Positions 1 through 7,699 of a stretch of DNA of 64,000 nt are shown in pieces. Location: the NCBI RefSeq assembly GCF_041107455.1, contig NZ_JBGBPY010000001.1, forward strand, positions 2,914,001 to 2,978,000. Reading direction: 5' to 3'. Numbering within the stretch: position 1 is the first letter of the stretch; every line of letters starts with the position of its first letter. Made by a program: the position numbers and the translations under genes. Below the pieces are notes generated by a model that searched no databases, was not told the origin of the DNA, and saw nothing but the letters and a program-made list of their open reading frames with translations. The stretch is from Rhodanobacter humi. Lineage in GTDB: Bacteria > Pseudomonadota > Gammaproteobacteria > Xanthomonadales > Rhodanobacteraceae.

Positions 1-1001
1 CTGACGTTGCCCATGTCCGGGCTGCCGCCGCCGGGGATCGGCCAGTTCGCCACCACCTTGCGCGTGGCGAAGTCGATCACCGACACGCTGCCCTTGCCCT
101 TGCGCGGCCCGTGGATCTTGTTCGAACCGCGGTTGGCCACGTAGAGCTTGCTGCCATCACGGCTCGGGTACAGGCCGTGGGTGCCGACGCCGGTCTTGAT
201 GAAGCCGATCTTCTGGAAGCTGTTGCCGTCGATCAGGAACACGCCGTCGGCCATCATGTCGGCGACATAGAACACCTTGCCGTCGGGCGAGACGCGGATG
301 TCCTGCGGCATGCCGTGCTTGTCCAGTTGCAGGTAGCCCAGCACCTTGCGGTGGACGATGTCGATCTTCGCCAGCCGGCCGCCGAATTCACAGGTGAAGA
401 TCGCGTAGCGGCCGTCGATCGAGTAGTCGGCGTGGTTGATGCCCTTGCAGCCGGGCACCTGCAGGCTGGATTCCAGCGCCATCGTGTGCGGATTGCGGAA
501 GTCCAGCCGCGCGTGCGCCTCGGCCACCACGATGGCCTGCTTGCCATCGGGGGTGAAGTACATGTTGTACGGATCGTCCACCGGGATCGAGGCGCCCGGC
601 TTGCCGGTCCGCGCGTCGATCGGGGTGAGGCTGCCGTCACTGTGGCCTTCGGCGTTGTTGGTCACCCACAGCGTCTTCAGGTCCCACGAGGGCACGACGT
701 GCTGCGGGCTCTGCCCGACCTTGAACGTGTCGACCACCTTGTAGGTGGCCGGGTCGATCACGGAAACGCTGTCGCCGCGCAGGTTCGGCACGTAGATGCG
801 CGCCAGATCGCCGGCCACGGCGGGGCTGAGGTGGCCGACGCCGGCCTCGTTGTACAGGTTGGCGGGATTCAGCACCGGCGGCATGCCGGGAACGGTCTGG
901 ACCGACGACGCGGCGGCGGCCAGCGGGGCGGCGACCAGGCCGGCCAGGGCGGTGCCGGCCAGCAGGGCGAGGCGCGGAAGACGAAGGGATGCTGGGGACA
1001 T
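1..1001 (-). CDS. YVTN/YncE-type beta-propeller protein, exported (C-terminus cut by window edge)
   Basis: The 333 visible residues begin with a signal peptide (about residues 1-30, a hydrophobic Leu/Ala run ending in an Ala-rich site). Repeats of the YVTN beta-propeller type follow, each with phrases such as VSVIDPATYKVV, TPIDARTGK and LYVANRGSNK. YncE-like propellers fold in the periplasm; some bind DNA or heme and many have no known ligand. I see no CxxCH heme site in the visible part. The ATG lies 47 bases downstream of the creatininase-family gene on the same strand, so the two may be cotranscribed. The substrate is unknown. Confidence 0.8.
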   Translation of the reverse strand, partial: MSPASLRLPRLALLAGTALAGLVAAPLAAAASSVQTVPGMPPVLNPANLYNEAGVGHLSPAVAGDLARIYVPNLRGDSVSVIDPATYKVVDTFKVGQSPQHVVPSWDLKTLWVTNNAEGHSDGSLTPIDARTGKPGASIPVDDPYNMYFTPDGKQAIVVAEAHARLDFRNPHTMALESSLQVPGCKGINHADYSIDGRYAIFTCEFGGRLAKIDIVHRKVLGYLQLDKHGMPQDIRVSPDGKVFYVADMMADGVFLIDGNSFQKIGFIKTGVGTHGLYPSRDGSKLYVANRGSNKIHGPRKGKGSVSVIDFATRKVVANWPIPGGGSPDMGNV

Positions 1002-1048
1002 GGTGGTTCGCTGCAGGGGAGGGAGGTGCATGGAATGCGAGTGGCGCA

Positions 1049-1867
1049 TTATCGCCCAGCCGTGTCGCGGCGGATCGCCTCGACCGTGCGCGCCACGATC
1101 GCGTCGACGCCGAGCTGACCCAGCGCCGCGCTGGAGCGGCGCGGGTCGCCGCCGTAGACGCCGTCCGCCGCGCCGGGCTTCGGCGCTGTCCGCAGGCGCT
1201 CCAGTCGCACCATCTGCGGCGCCACAGCCAGTTGCAGCGAAGTGTCGGCCAGCCCCGCGTGGGTGCCGATCTCGTCGTCGCGGATGCCGTGCTGGCGCAG
1301 GGTCTGCGCGTAGCCGGTGGAACTCGCCTCGTAGTATTCCGGCGGCGCGAAGGCACGCGCCGGCTTGCCGGCCCATTGCCGGTTCAATTGCGCCACCACG
1401 TGCTGCAGGTCCTTCTGGTAGCCGCCGTGGTCGCCGAGGAACACGATGTTGCGGAAGCCGTGCACGGCGAAGCTGTTCGCGGCCGAGGCCAGCAGCTGCT
1501 CGAACGTGCTGTCCGGGATGGTGATGGTGCCTGGGAAGCGCATGTGCGAGGTCGGCGGGGCGTAGCTGCCTTCGGGCACGTAGGCGACCGTCGGCGCCAC
1601 CAGCGCATTGCCCAACTGCTCGGCGATGCGTTCGGCCAGTATCGTGGCGCGCCGGTTGTGCTTGCCCACCGCGATGTACGGGCCGCTCTGCTCGGTGCCG
1701 CCGATCGGGATGATGACGGTGGTCTTGCCGGCGTAGATCTGCGCGCGCAACTCGGTCCAGGTGAGGTCCTGCAACTGCACGGTGGCGGGCGTCTGCGCGA
1801 AACCCGTCTGTGCGACGGCGAACAGCACGGCGAACGCGCAGGCGCGTTTCAGCAGCCGGGAGGGCAT
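1049..1867 (-). CDS. creatininase-family protein with signal peptide and altered metal site
   Basis: 272 residues with a signal peptide (residues 1-24, ending TGFAQ), so probably periplasmic. The core matches the creatininase fold: PIGGTEQSGPY (55-64) corresponds to the family P-G-S-x-E-Q-H-G-P motif and GDHGGY (145-150) to N-G-H-G-G-N. Creatininase-family enzymes are metal-dependent amidohydrolases using Glu, His, Asp, His and Glu ligands. Glu59 and His147 are kept here, but the usual second-ligand His is Ser61 and the usual Asp is His70. Activity is therefore uncertain; a changed metal site or loss of hydrolase function are both possible. Upstream of the beta-propeller gene on the same strand. 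Confidence 0.8.
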   Translation of the reverse strand: MPSRLLKRACAFAVLFAVAQTGFAQTPATVQLQDLTWTELRAQIYAGKTTVIIPIGGTEQSGPYIAVGKHNRRATILAERIAEQLGNALVAPTVAYVPEGSYAPPTSHMRFPGTITIPDSTFEQLLASAANSFAVHGFRNIVFLGDHGGYQKDLQHVVAQLNRQWAGKPARAFAPPEYYEASSTGYAQTLRQHGIRDDEIGTHAGLADTSLQLAVAPQMVRLERLRTAPKPGAADGVYGGDPRRSSAALGQLGVDAIVARTVEAIRRDTAGR

Positions 1868-1983
1868 GGAGATTCCTTGCGAGGGACCAGATCAGCCCAT
1901 CTTACTGTTCGACGGCGCGGGCACCGTTGTGCCCATTTTTCCTGCGTACAGGATCGCGAACGCTGCGCCGGGTCGGCACGCGT

Positions 1984-2343
1984 CTAGGTCAGCAGCACCA
2001 GCACCAGACCGACGGCGGCGGGCAAGGCCTGGAACCAGAGGATCTTGCGTGCCGCAGTGAGGCCGCCGTAGATACCGGCGAGCAGCACGCAGCCGAGGAA
2101 GAAGCACTTCACGTGCAAGGCCTCGCTGCCGGACAGCAGCAGGCCCCAGGCCAGGCCGGCGGCGAGAAAGCCGTTGTACAAGCCCTGGTTCGCGGCCAGC
2201 GTCTTCGATTGCTCGGCGAATGCCGCCGTGGTGCCGAAGGTCCGACGGCCACGCGGCTGCGTCCACAGGAACATCTCCAGGACGAGGAACCAGACGTGCA
2301 GCAGCGCGATCAGGGCGATCACGAGATTGGCGGCGATGGACAT
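1984..2343 (-). CDS. DUF1304 family small inner-membrane protein
   Basis: 119 residues, almost entirely membrane-embedded. About four hydrophobic segments (near residues 5-27, 55-70, 78-95 and 100-118) are separated by short polar loops. The N-terminal pattern HVWFLVLEMFLW followed by a TFG motif is characteristic of DUF1304 proteins, whose function is not known. The chosen ATG opens directly on the first membrane segment; a longer upstream reading frame overlaps the neighbouring dioxygenase gene and is unlikely. Confidence 0.8.
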   Translation of the reverse strand: MSIAANLVIALIALLHVWFLVLEMFLWTQPRGRRTFGTTAAFAEQSKTLAANQGLYNGFLAAGLAWGLLLSGSEALHVKCFFLGCVLLAGIYGGLTAARKILWFQALPAAVGLVLVLLT

Positions 2344-2384
2344 GCGTGGCTCCGGAGTGGGCGCGGCGCCCAGCGTAGTGCAGC

Positions 2385-3104
2385 TCAGTCCGCTTTGAAC
2401 GTCACCACCAGCACATCGCGGTGCGCGGGCAGCGCCGGGTCCTTCGGCACCACCGGGGTGACGCCGTGGAACACGCGGTGGTCGTCGACCAGCGCCGCGT
2501 CGAAGGCGTGGGCAAGCGTGAACTGGCCCAGCTCGTGGCCGTCGGGCGCGTGGATGGTGGTGATGCCGCGCTCGATGTTCTCGCGGTCGACCAGCAGCAC
2601 CAGCACGTAGTCCACGCCGTCGCGGTGCACGCCCTCGGGCGTGGGTTCGCCGGCCTCGTCGGCGCGCGCCTCGATGCGGAACTGGTGCACTTCGATGCGC
2701 CACTGCCGTACTTCCGGCGCCAGCGCGCCGAAGCCGTCGCGGCAGAACGCGAGGACGCGGCGCAGGCTGGCGCCGTCCGCGATGCCCGCCTCGACCGGCT
2801 CGAACCAGCGCTCGATGCCGCCCTGCAAGGCGTTGTAGGTGACGCTCTGGTGATGCGGCTGGTGCGGCTCGCGGCGGATCGCGCCGTCGGCACCGGCGGT
2901 GAACACCGCATGGCGCCGACGGCGATGGCGACCGCGTGCGGCGAGGTAGCTGTCGTCACCGAGCGCGTTCCAGCTGGCGGCGAACGTGGGCCAGTCGGCG
3001 AGCGTGGCCGCGTCGAGCAGGCCACGCATGACCTCGGCGGTGACGAAGGCGTAGCCGTCGCGGCGCAGGGCGACGCGCAGATCGGGAGGCGTGGGGGCGT
3101 TCAT
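2385..3104 (-). CDS. 2OG-Fe(II) dioxygenase family protein
   Basis: 239 residues resembling the bacterial 2OG-Fe dioxygenase family that includes free-amino-acid hydroxylases such as isoleucine dioxygenase. The iron-binding facial triad is visible as His160-x-Asp162 (GVHRDGVDY) and a distal His213 (VFHGVTPV). Arg229 near the C-terminus (PAHRDVLVV) could hold the 2-oxoglutarate carboxylate. The conserved HQPHHQSVTYN stretch (81-91) lies in the N-terminal half. The substrate cannot be read from sequence; a free amino acid is a family-based guess. No obvious pathway partner is next to it. Confidence 0.8.
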   Translation of the reverse strand: MNAPTPPDLRVALRRDGYAFVTAEVMRGLLDAATLADWPTFAASWNALGDDSYLAARGRHRRRRHAVFTAGADGAIRREPHQPHHQSVTYNALQGGIERWFEPVEAGIADGASLRRVLAFCRDGFGALAPEVRQWRIEVHQFRIEARADEAGEPTPEGVHRDGVDYVLVLLVDRENIERGITTIHAPDGHELGQFTLAHAFDAALVDDHRVFHGVTPVVPKDPALPAHRDVLVVTFKAD

Positions 3105-3201
3105 GCGCGCACGCTAACAGGTCGCGCATGAAGCGGCACTGGCTCGCTCGTGGGCCGCGCGGGCGGCACTTCAGGGAACATCGAATAACCGCTTTTTTGC
3201 T

Positions 3202-3229
3202 CGTCATCCCGGTTTTCGCCGGAATGACG
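3202..3229. repeat. REP-like palindrome, diverged single unit
   Basis: A 28-base imperfect palindrome (CGTCATCCCGG...CCGGAATGACG) just downstream of the cysteine-synthase-like gene. It resembles one arm of the larger repeat at 38670-38752. In the direction of cysK transcription it is not followed by a T-run, so it is probably a repeat rather than a canonical terminator. Confidence 0.6.
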
Positions 3230-3257
3230 CAAGTTGAGAGGTATTTCGAGGTTCCCT

Positions 3258-4334
3258 TCAGAGCGCCTTGGCGAACACGCGATGCACGACTTCCGGGCGC
3301 GGCGGCTGGGCCGGCGCCGCAGTCGGAAACGCCTGCTCCAGCCAGTCCGGCACCGGGATGCCCTTCTCGCGCAGGAAGGCAGGATTGAACAGCTTGGCCT
3401 GGTAGCGCGTGCCGGCGTCGGCGAGCACGGTGACGATGGTGTGGCCGGGGCCCAGCGCGCGGGCGAGGCGGATCGCGCCGGCGACGTTCACCCCGCTGGA
3501 GCCGCCCACGCACCAACCCTCCTCGTGCAGCAGGCGGTGCGCCAGCGGTACGGATTCGTCGTCGGGAATCGACCAGGCGAGGTCGATGGCCGCGCCGTCG
3601 AAGTTCGCGGTGATGCGGCTGGAGCCGATGCCCTCGCTGATCGAGTTGCCGCTGGCGGCCAGTTCGCCGGTGCGCACGTAGCTGGCCAGTGCCGAACCGG
3701 TCGGGTCGGCCAGCGCGATGCGCACCTGCGGCTTGCGCGCCTTCAGTGCGTGGCCCACGCCGGCCAGCGTGCCGCCGGTGCCGGCGGCGCAGACGAAGCC
3801 GTCCACGCGGCCCTCGGTCTGCTCCCAGATCTCCACGCCGGTGGTGGCGGCGTGCCAGTCGCGGTTCGCGGTGTTGTCGAACTGGTTCGCGAACCACGCG
3901 CTGCCGGGGCGCGCGGCGTTCAGCGCCTCGGTGTGGCGCCGCGCATGGTGGGCGTAGTGGTTGGGGTCCTTGTACGGCACCGCGGGCACCAGCCGCACCT
4001 CGGCTCCGGTGACGCGCAGCGCGGCGATCTTCTCGGCGCTCTGCGTGTCCGGCATGAAGATCACCGTGCGATAACCGCGGCTGGCGCCAACCAGGGCGAG
4101 GCCGATGCCGGTGTTGCCGGCGGTGCCTTCCACGATGGTGCCGCCGGGCCTGAGTTCACCACGCTTTTCCGCGTCCAGCACCAGCCCCAGCGCGGTCCGA
4201 TCCTTGATCGAGCCGCCGGGATTCAGGAACTCGGCCTTGGCCAGCACCTCGCAGCCGGTGAGCTCGCTGGCATGGCGCAGGCGGATCAGCGGGGTGTGGC
4301 CCACGCTGGCAGAGAGGTCGGGGTGGATGCTCAT
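3258..4334 (-). CDS. PLP-dependent cysteine synthase family protein
   Basis: 358 residues, fold type II PLP enzyme of the O-acetylserine sulfhydrylase/cystathionine beta-synthase group. The PLP lysine is Lys44 in NPGGSIKDR, the substrate loop is TAGNTG (71-76), and the phosphate-binding loop is GTGGT (185-189). It is longer than typical CysK (about 320 residues) because of a C-terminal extension from about residue 320. Close relatives are annotated as cysteine synthase or as cysteine desulfhydrase of the Cds1 type, so the in vivo direction (cysteine synthesis or breakdown) is open. It follows the peroxiredoxin gene on the same strand with one REP-like palindrome in the gap. Confidence 0.85.
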   Translation of the reverse strand: MSIHPDLSASVGHTPLIRLRHASELTGCEVLAKAEFLNPGGSIKDRTALGLVLDAEKRGELRPGGTIVEGTAGNTGIGLALVGASRGYRTVIFMPDTQSAEKIAALRVTGAEVRLVPAVPYKDPNHYAHHARRHTEALNAARPGSAWFANQFDNTANRDWHAATTGVEIWEQTEGRVDGFVCAAGTGGTLAGVGHALKARKPQVRIALADPTGSALASYVRTGELAASGNSISEGIGSSRITANFDGAAIDLAWSIPDDESVPLAHRLLHEEGWCVGGSSGVNVAGAIRLARALGPGHTIVTVLADAGTRYQAKLFNPAFLREKGIPVPDWLEQAFPTAAPAQPPRPEVVHRVFAKAL

Positions 4335-4380
4335 GGCGAGGGTTCACTCACGAATCAGGACATGTCGTCCAAGCAGGCCC

Positions 4381-4458
4381 GTAGGAGCGCACCCTGTGCG
4401 CGAATGCTCGTGGCTTCGATCAAGCGTCAAGGCATTCGCGCACAGGGTCCGCTCCTGC
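4381..4458. repeat. REP-like palindrome, family A, copy 1
   Basis: A 78-base inverted repeat opening GTAGGAGCGCACCCTGTGCG and closing with its near reverse complement. It lies between the peroxiredoxin stop and the cysK-like start, so the pair's transcript would carry this hairpin. The same family recurs at 8838-8915, 18897-18974 and 30748-30825. Confidence 0.85.
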
Positions 4459-4469
4459 AGGAGGGACGC

Positions 4470-5105
4470 TCACGCCGCCGGTGCGGGCACCAGGCGCAGG
4501 TAGGGCTTCAGCGTGCGCCAGCCGTCGGGATACAGCTTGCGCGCATCCTCGTCGGACACCGAGGGCGCGATGATCACGTCGTCGCCCGGCTGCCAGTCCA
4601 CCGGCGTGGTGAGCTTGCGGCCGTCGGTGAGCTGCAGCGAGTCGAGCACGCGCAGCACCTCGTCCACGTTGCGGCCTGCGCTCGGCGGGTAGGTGAGGAT
4701 CAGCCGCACCTTCTTCTGCGGGTCGATCACGAACACCGAGCGCACGGTGACCTTGGGGTCGGCCTTGGGATGGAACATGCCGTAGAGCTTCGCCACTTCC
4801 AGCTCGGGGTCGGCCAGCAGCGGATAGTTGATCTCCGCGCCGCCCACGTCGGCGACGTCCTTCGCCCAGCCATGGTGGTCGGCCACGGTATCCACCGACA
4901 GGCCGATCAGCTTCGTGCGGCGCGCGTCGAACTCCGCCTTGCGGCTTGCGAACGCGCCCAGTTCGGTGGTGCACACCGGGGTGAAATCCTTCGGGTGCGA
5001 GAAGAACACTACCCAGTGGTCGCCCGCGTAATCGTGGAAGCGCACCGTGCCGGCGGTGGAGTCGAGGGTGAAGTCGGGGGCGATGTCGCCCAGTTGCAGG
5101 CTCAT
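4470..5105 (-). CDS. 1-Cys peroxiredoxin (Prx6 type)
   Basis: 211 residues, the usual length of Prx6-group peroxiredoxins. The peroxidatic Cys45 lies in the DFTPVCTTELG motif (40-50) with Thr42 and Pro43 of the active site. The long C-terminal arm with DDVIIAPSVSDEDA is typical of the 1-Cys class. These cytosolic enzymes reduce hydrogen and organic peroxides. The ATG at 5105 is chosen because it is preceded by a GGAG ribosome-binding site and opens on the canonical MSLQLGDIAPDF; an upstream ATG at 5183 would add 26 unlike residues. It is transcribed divergently from the methionine operon, and the MetJ-like boxes at 5186-5209 lie in the shared promoter region. Confidence 0.92.
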   Translation of the reverse strand: MSLQLGDIAPDFTLDSTAGTVRFHDYAGDHWVVFFSHPKDFTPVCTTELGAFASRKAEFDARRTKLIGLSVDTVADHHGWAKDVADVGGAEINYPLLADPELEVAKLYGMFHPKADPKVTVRSVFVIDPQKKVRLILTYPPSAGRNVDEVLRVLDSLQLTDGRKLTTPVDWQPGDDVIIAPSVSDEDARKLYPDGWRTLKPYLRLVPAPAA

Positions 5106-5185
5106 GGCTGGCTCCGTGGAGGATTGGGCGGCCAGCTTGTGCTGGCGGCGAGCGGTCTGGAAATGGTTATCACGAATATGCATAT

Positions 5186-5209
5186 AAGCGTCCAGACGTT
5201 TAGACGTCT
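5186..5209. promoter_or_regulatory. tandem MetJ-like operator boxes
   Basis: Read on the minus strand, three adjoining 8-mers appear: AGACGTCT, AAACGTCT and GGACGCTT. The first is identical to the MetJ box consensus of enteric bacteria, and MetJ binds tandem 8-base boxes. The group ends one base before the -35 element of the methionine operon promoter. Whether this organism has MetJ cannot be seen in the window; another regulator could own the site. Confidence 0.5.
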
Positions 5210-5210
5210 A

Positions 5211-5239
5211 TTGACAGGTTTGCTTTGGGTCGGCAATAT
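5211..5239 (+). promoter_or_regulatory. sigma-70 promoter of the metX-metB-hom operon
   Basis: Consensus -35 TTGACA (5211-5216), 17-base spacer, -10 CAATAT (5234-5239). Initiation about 7 bases downstream would start the transcript just at the 5' side of the SAM aptamer's P1 helix. Confidence 0.7.
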
Positions 5240-5246
5240 CGTCGCC

Positions 5247-5358
5247 ACTCATCGAGACCGGCTGAGGGACAGGCCCTTTGAAGCCGGGGCAACCTGCGGA
5301 ATGTTCCGCGACGGTGCCAACTCCTGCGGCGGGGCTACGGCGCCCACCGGCAGATGGG
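5247..5358 (+). ncRNA. SAM-I (S-box) riboswitch aptamer
   Basis: The conserved S-box core is present in order: GAGGGAC and GGCCC near 5264-5276, GAAGCC and GGCAACC near 5279-5294, GGTGCCAA then TCCTGC near 5313-5327, and AGATGGG at 5352-5358. The last pairs with CTCAT at about 5248-5252 to close P1. S-box aptamers bind S-adenosylmethionine and turn off methionine synthesis genes when it is abundant. This fits the downstream metX, metB and homoserine dehydrogenase genes. Confidence 0.9.
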
Positions 5359-5397
5359 CGGCTTGCGCAGGCGGCTTCGTGCCGTGGCGCGGGGCTC

Positions 5398-5432
5398 CTC
5401 TCCGGCATCCGCAGGCGATGCCGAACGGAGAG
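5398..5432 (+). promoter_or_regulatory. SD-sequestering hairpin (riboswitch expression platform)
   Basis: CTCTCC (5398-5403) pairs with GGAGAG (5427-5432), which is the metX ribosome-binding site. GGCATC (5404-5409) pairs with GATGCC (5417-5422) inside it. No T-run follows, so control is probably at translation initiation rather than by termination. Confidence 0.6.
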
Positions 5433-5436
5433 ACGC

Positions 5437-6459
5437 ATGAGCCAGCTGCCCGAAACCCGCCCCCCTTGTACCGCCGACGTGGTCGCACTTCCCGTCGCGC
5501 CGCGTGCGCGTGGCGGGCTCGGCGTCCAGCGCAGCACCCGGCGGCTTACCCTCCGCCCGAAGTACGGCAGCGGTCCGCGCGCGGTCGACGTGCGCTACCT
5601 GTGGTGCGGTGTGCCGGATGCGCCCACCGTGATCGTGCAGGGCGGCATCTCCGCCGACCGCGACGTCACCGCGCCGGCCGACGCCGCGCCGGGCTGGTGG
5701 CAGGCGCTGGTGGCCGAGGAAGCGGCGATCGACCTGACCCGCTACCGCGTGCTGGCGATCGACTGGCTCACCCCGGCGGAACTCGGCGCCGGCACCATCT
5801 CCAGCGAGGACCAGGCCGACGCGCTGGCCGCGCTGCTCGATGCGCTGGGCATCGCCAGGGCGCATGCCTTCGTGGGTTCGTCCTACGGTGCGATGGTGGC
5901 GCTGGCCTTCGCCGCGCGGCATCCGCAGCGGGCGGACCGCTTGGTGTTGCTGGCCGGCGCGCACCGCGCGCATCCGCTGTCCACCGCCCAGCGCAGCGTG
6001 CAGCGCGGCATCGTGCGGCTGGGCCAGCAGAGCGGCCAGCTGGACGAGGCGCTGGCGCTGGCGCGCCAGCTGGCGATGACCACCTACCGCGGCAGCGCCG
6101 AATTCGGCCGCCGCTTCGCCGGCGAGCCGGAATGGCGCGGCGATCGCTTCCACTTCCCGGTCGAGGATTACCTCGAACACCAGGGGCGCCGCTTCGTCGA
6201 GCGCTTCGATGCGGAGCGCTTCCTCGCGCTGTCCGAATCCATCGACCTGCACGACGTGGTGCCCGAACAGGTGCCATTGCCGGCCACCCTGATCGGCTTC
6301 CCCTCCGACCGGCTGGTGCCGCTGGCCGACCTCTGCGAACTGCAGCGCCGCCTGCGCGGCCCGGCCACGCTGGAGGTGGTGGAGTCGCCCTACGGCCACG
6401 ACGCCTTCCTCAAGGAACCGGAGCAACTCGCGCCGCTGCTGCGCGAAGCGCTGCGCTGA
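5437..6459 (+). CDS. metX: homoserine O-acyltransferase, MetX family
   Basis: 340 residues of the alpha/beta-hydrolase fold. It acylates homoserine (with acetyl- or succinyl-CoA) in the first committed step of methionine synthesis. The catalytic triad is visible: Ser149 in the nucleophile elbow GSSYGAM, Asp291 in GFPSDRLVP and His321 in SPYGHDAF. The ATG at 5437 follows GGAGAG and opens just after the riboswitch; an earlier start would run through the aptamer. First gene of the metX-metB-hom operon. Which acyl donor is used cannot be decided by eye, as MetX relatives in Xanthomonads have been reassigned between acetyl- and succinyl-transferases. Confidence 0.88.
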   Translation: MSQLPETRPPCTADVVALPVAPRARGGLGVQRSTRRLTLRPKYGSGPRAVDVRYLWCGVPDAPTVIVQGGISADRDVTAPADAAPGWWQALVAEEAAIDLTRYRVLAIDWLTPAELGAGTISSEDQADALAALLDALGIARAHAFVGSSYGAMVALAFAARHPQRADRLVLLAGAHRAHPLSTAQRSVQRGIVRLGQQSGQLDEALALARQLAMTTYRGSAEFGRRFAGEPEWRGDRFHFPVEDYLEHQGRRFVERFDAERFLALSESIDLHDVVPEQVPLPATLIGFPSDRLVPLADLCELQRRLRGPATLEVVESPYGHDAFLKEPEQLAPLLREALR

Positions 6460-6508
6460 GCCTCACTACAACGACACCATCGCGACTTTGAATTTCGGGA
6501 GCATCACC

Positions 6509-7699
6509 ATGAGCGACACCACGTCCCCCTGTACCCGCGCCGTGCGCGCCGGCATCGAGAGCGACACCCAGCACGGCGCGGTGGTGCCGCCGCTGCACCT
6601 GTCGACCAATTACAGCTTCGAGGGCTTCGGCAAGAAGCGGGCCTACGACTATTCGCGCAGCGGCAATCCCACCCGCGACCTGCTGGCGAACGCGCTGGCC
6701 GAGCTGGAGCAGGGCGTCGGCGCGGTGGTCACCGCCAGCGGCATGGCCGCGGTGGCGCTGGCGCTGGAGCTGGTGCCCGCGGGCGCCACCGTGCTGGCCG
6801 CGCACGATTGCTACGGCGGCACCTGGCGCCTGCTCGACGCGTGGGCGAAGAAGGGCCGCTTCGCCGTGCAGTTCGCCGACCTCACCGATCCCGCCGCGCT
6901 GGCCGCCGGCCTCGCCGCCAAGCCCGCGCTGGTGTGGGTGGAAACGCCGTCCAACCCGTTGCTGCGCATCACCGACATCCGTCACGTGGCGCAGGCCGCG
7001 CATGCGGTGGGCGCGCTGGTGGTGGTGGACAACACCTTCCTCTCGCCCGCGCTGCAGCAGCCGCTGGCGCTGGGTGCCGACGTGGTAGTGCATTCGACGA
7101 CGAAGTACATCAACGGCCACAGCGACGTGGTGGGCGGCGCGGTGGTGGCGCGCGACCCGGCGGTGGCCGAGCAGATCAAGTGGTGGGGCAACTGCAACGG
7201 ACTCACCGGCGCGCCGTTCGACAGCTTCCTCACCCTGCGCGGCCTGCGCACGCTCAACGTGCGCCTGCGCCAGCACCAGGAAAACGCCGCGCGCATCGCC
7301 GCGCATCTGGACGGCCATGCCGTCGTGCGCAAGGTCTGGTATCCCGGCCTCGCGTCCAACCCTTACCACGCACTGGCTGCGCGCCAGCAGCAGGGTTTCG
7401 GCGCCATGCTCAGCTTCGAGCTGGCAGGCGAGGAGGCGCAGATCGCCGCCTTCGTCGACGGCCTGGAATACTTCTCGCTGGCTGAATCGCTGGGTGGCGT
7501 GGAAAGCCTGATCGCGCACCCGGCCACCATGACCCACGCCGCGATGGCGCCGGAGGCGCGTCGCCAGGCCGGTATCGCCGACACCTTGCTGCGCGTGTCG
7601 GTGGGTATCGAGGACGGCGACGACCTGCTGCGCGACCTTGACGCCGCGCTGGCGCGCGCGGTGGCCGCGGGCGAATCCAAACGCCGGGTGAGCGCATGA
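6509..7699 (+). CDS. metB: cystathionine gamma-synthase / O-acylhomoserine sulfhydrylase family
   Basis: 396 residues, PLP enzyme of the Cys/Met metabolism family. Lys199 in HSTTKYINGHSD forms the internal aldimine and Asp174 in VVVDNTFLSP holds the pyridine nitrogen; the YDYSRSGNPTRD signature is at 47-58. It replaces the acyl group of activated homoserine with cysteine (transsulfuration) or directly with sulfide. The ATG at 6509 is preceded by CGGGAG and matches family N-termini better than an ATG seven codons upstream. It sits 49 bases after metX and overlaps the homoserine dehydrogenase start by four bases (ATGA), so the three genes are one unit. Confidence 0.88.
   Translation: MSDTTSPCTRAVRAGIESDTQHGAVVPPLHLSTNYSFEGFGKKRAYDYSRSGNPTRDLLANALAELEQGVGAVVTASGMAAVALALELVPAGATVLAAHDCYGGTWRLLDAWAKKGRFAVQFADLTDPAALAAGLAAKPALVWVETPSNPLLRITDIRHVAQAAHAVGALVVVDNTFLSPALQQPLALGADVVVHSTTKYINGHSDVVGGAVVARDPAVAEQIKWWGNCNGLTGAPFDSFLTLRGLRTLNVRLRQHQENAARIAAHLDGHAVVRKVWYPGLASNPYHALAARQQQGFGAMLSFELAGEEAQIAAFVDGLEYFSLAESLGGVESLIAHPATMTHAAMAPEARRQAGIADTLLRVSVGIEDGDDLLRDLDAALARAVAAGESKRRVSA

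Noticed and set aside
3234-6491. A 1085-codon plus-strand frame spanning cysK, prx and metX
   Set aside because: It runs antisense to two well-supported genes, through the riboswitch, and out of frame over metX; no domain is visible.
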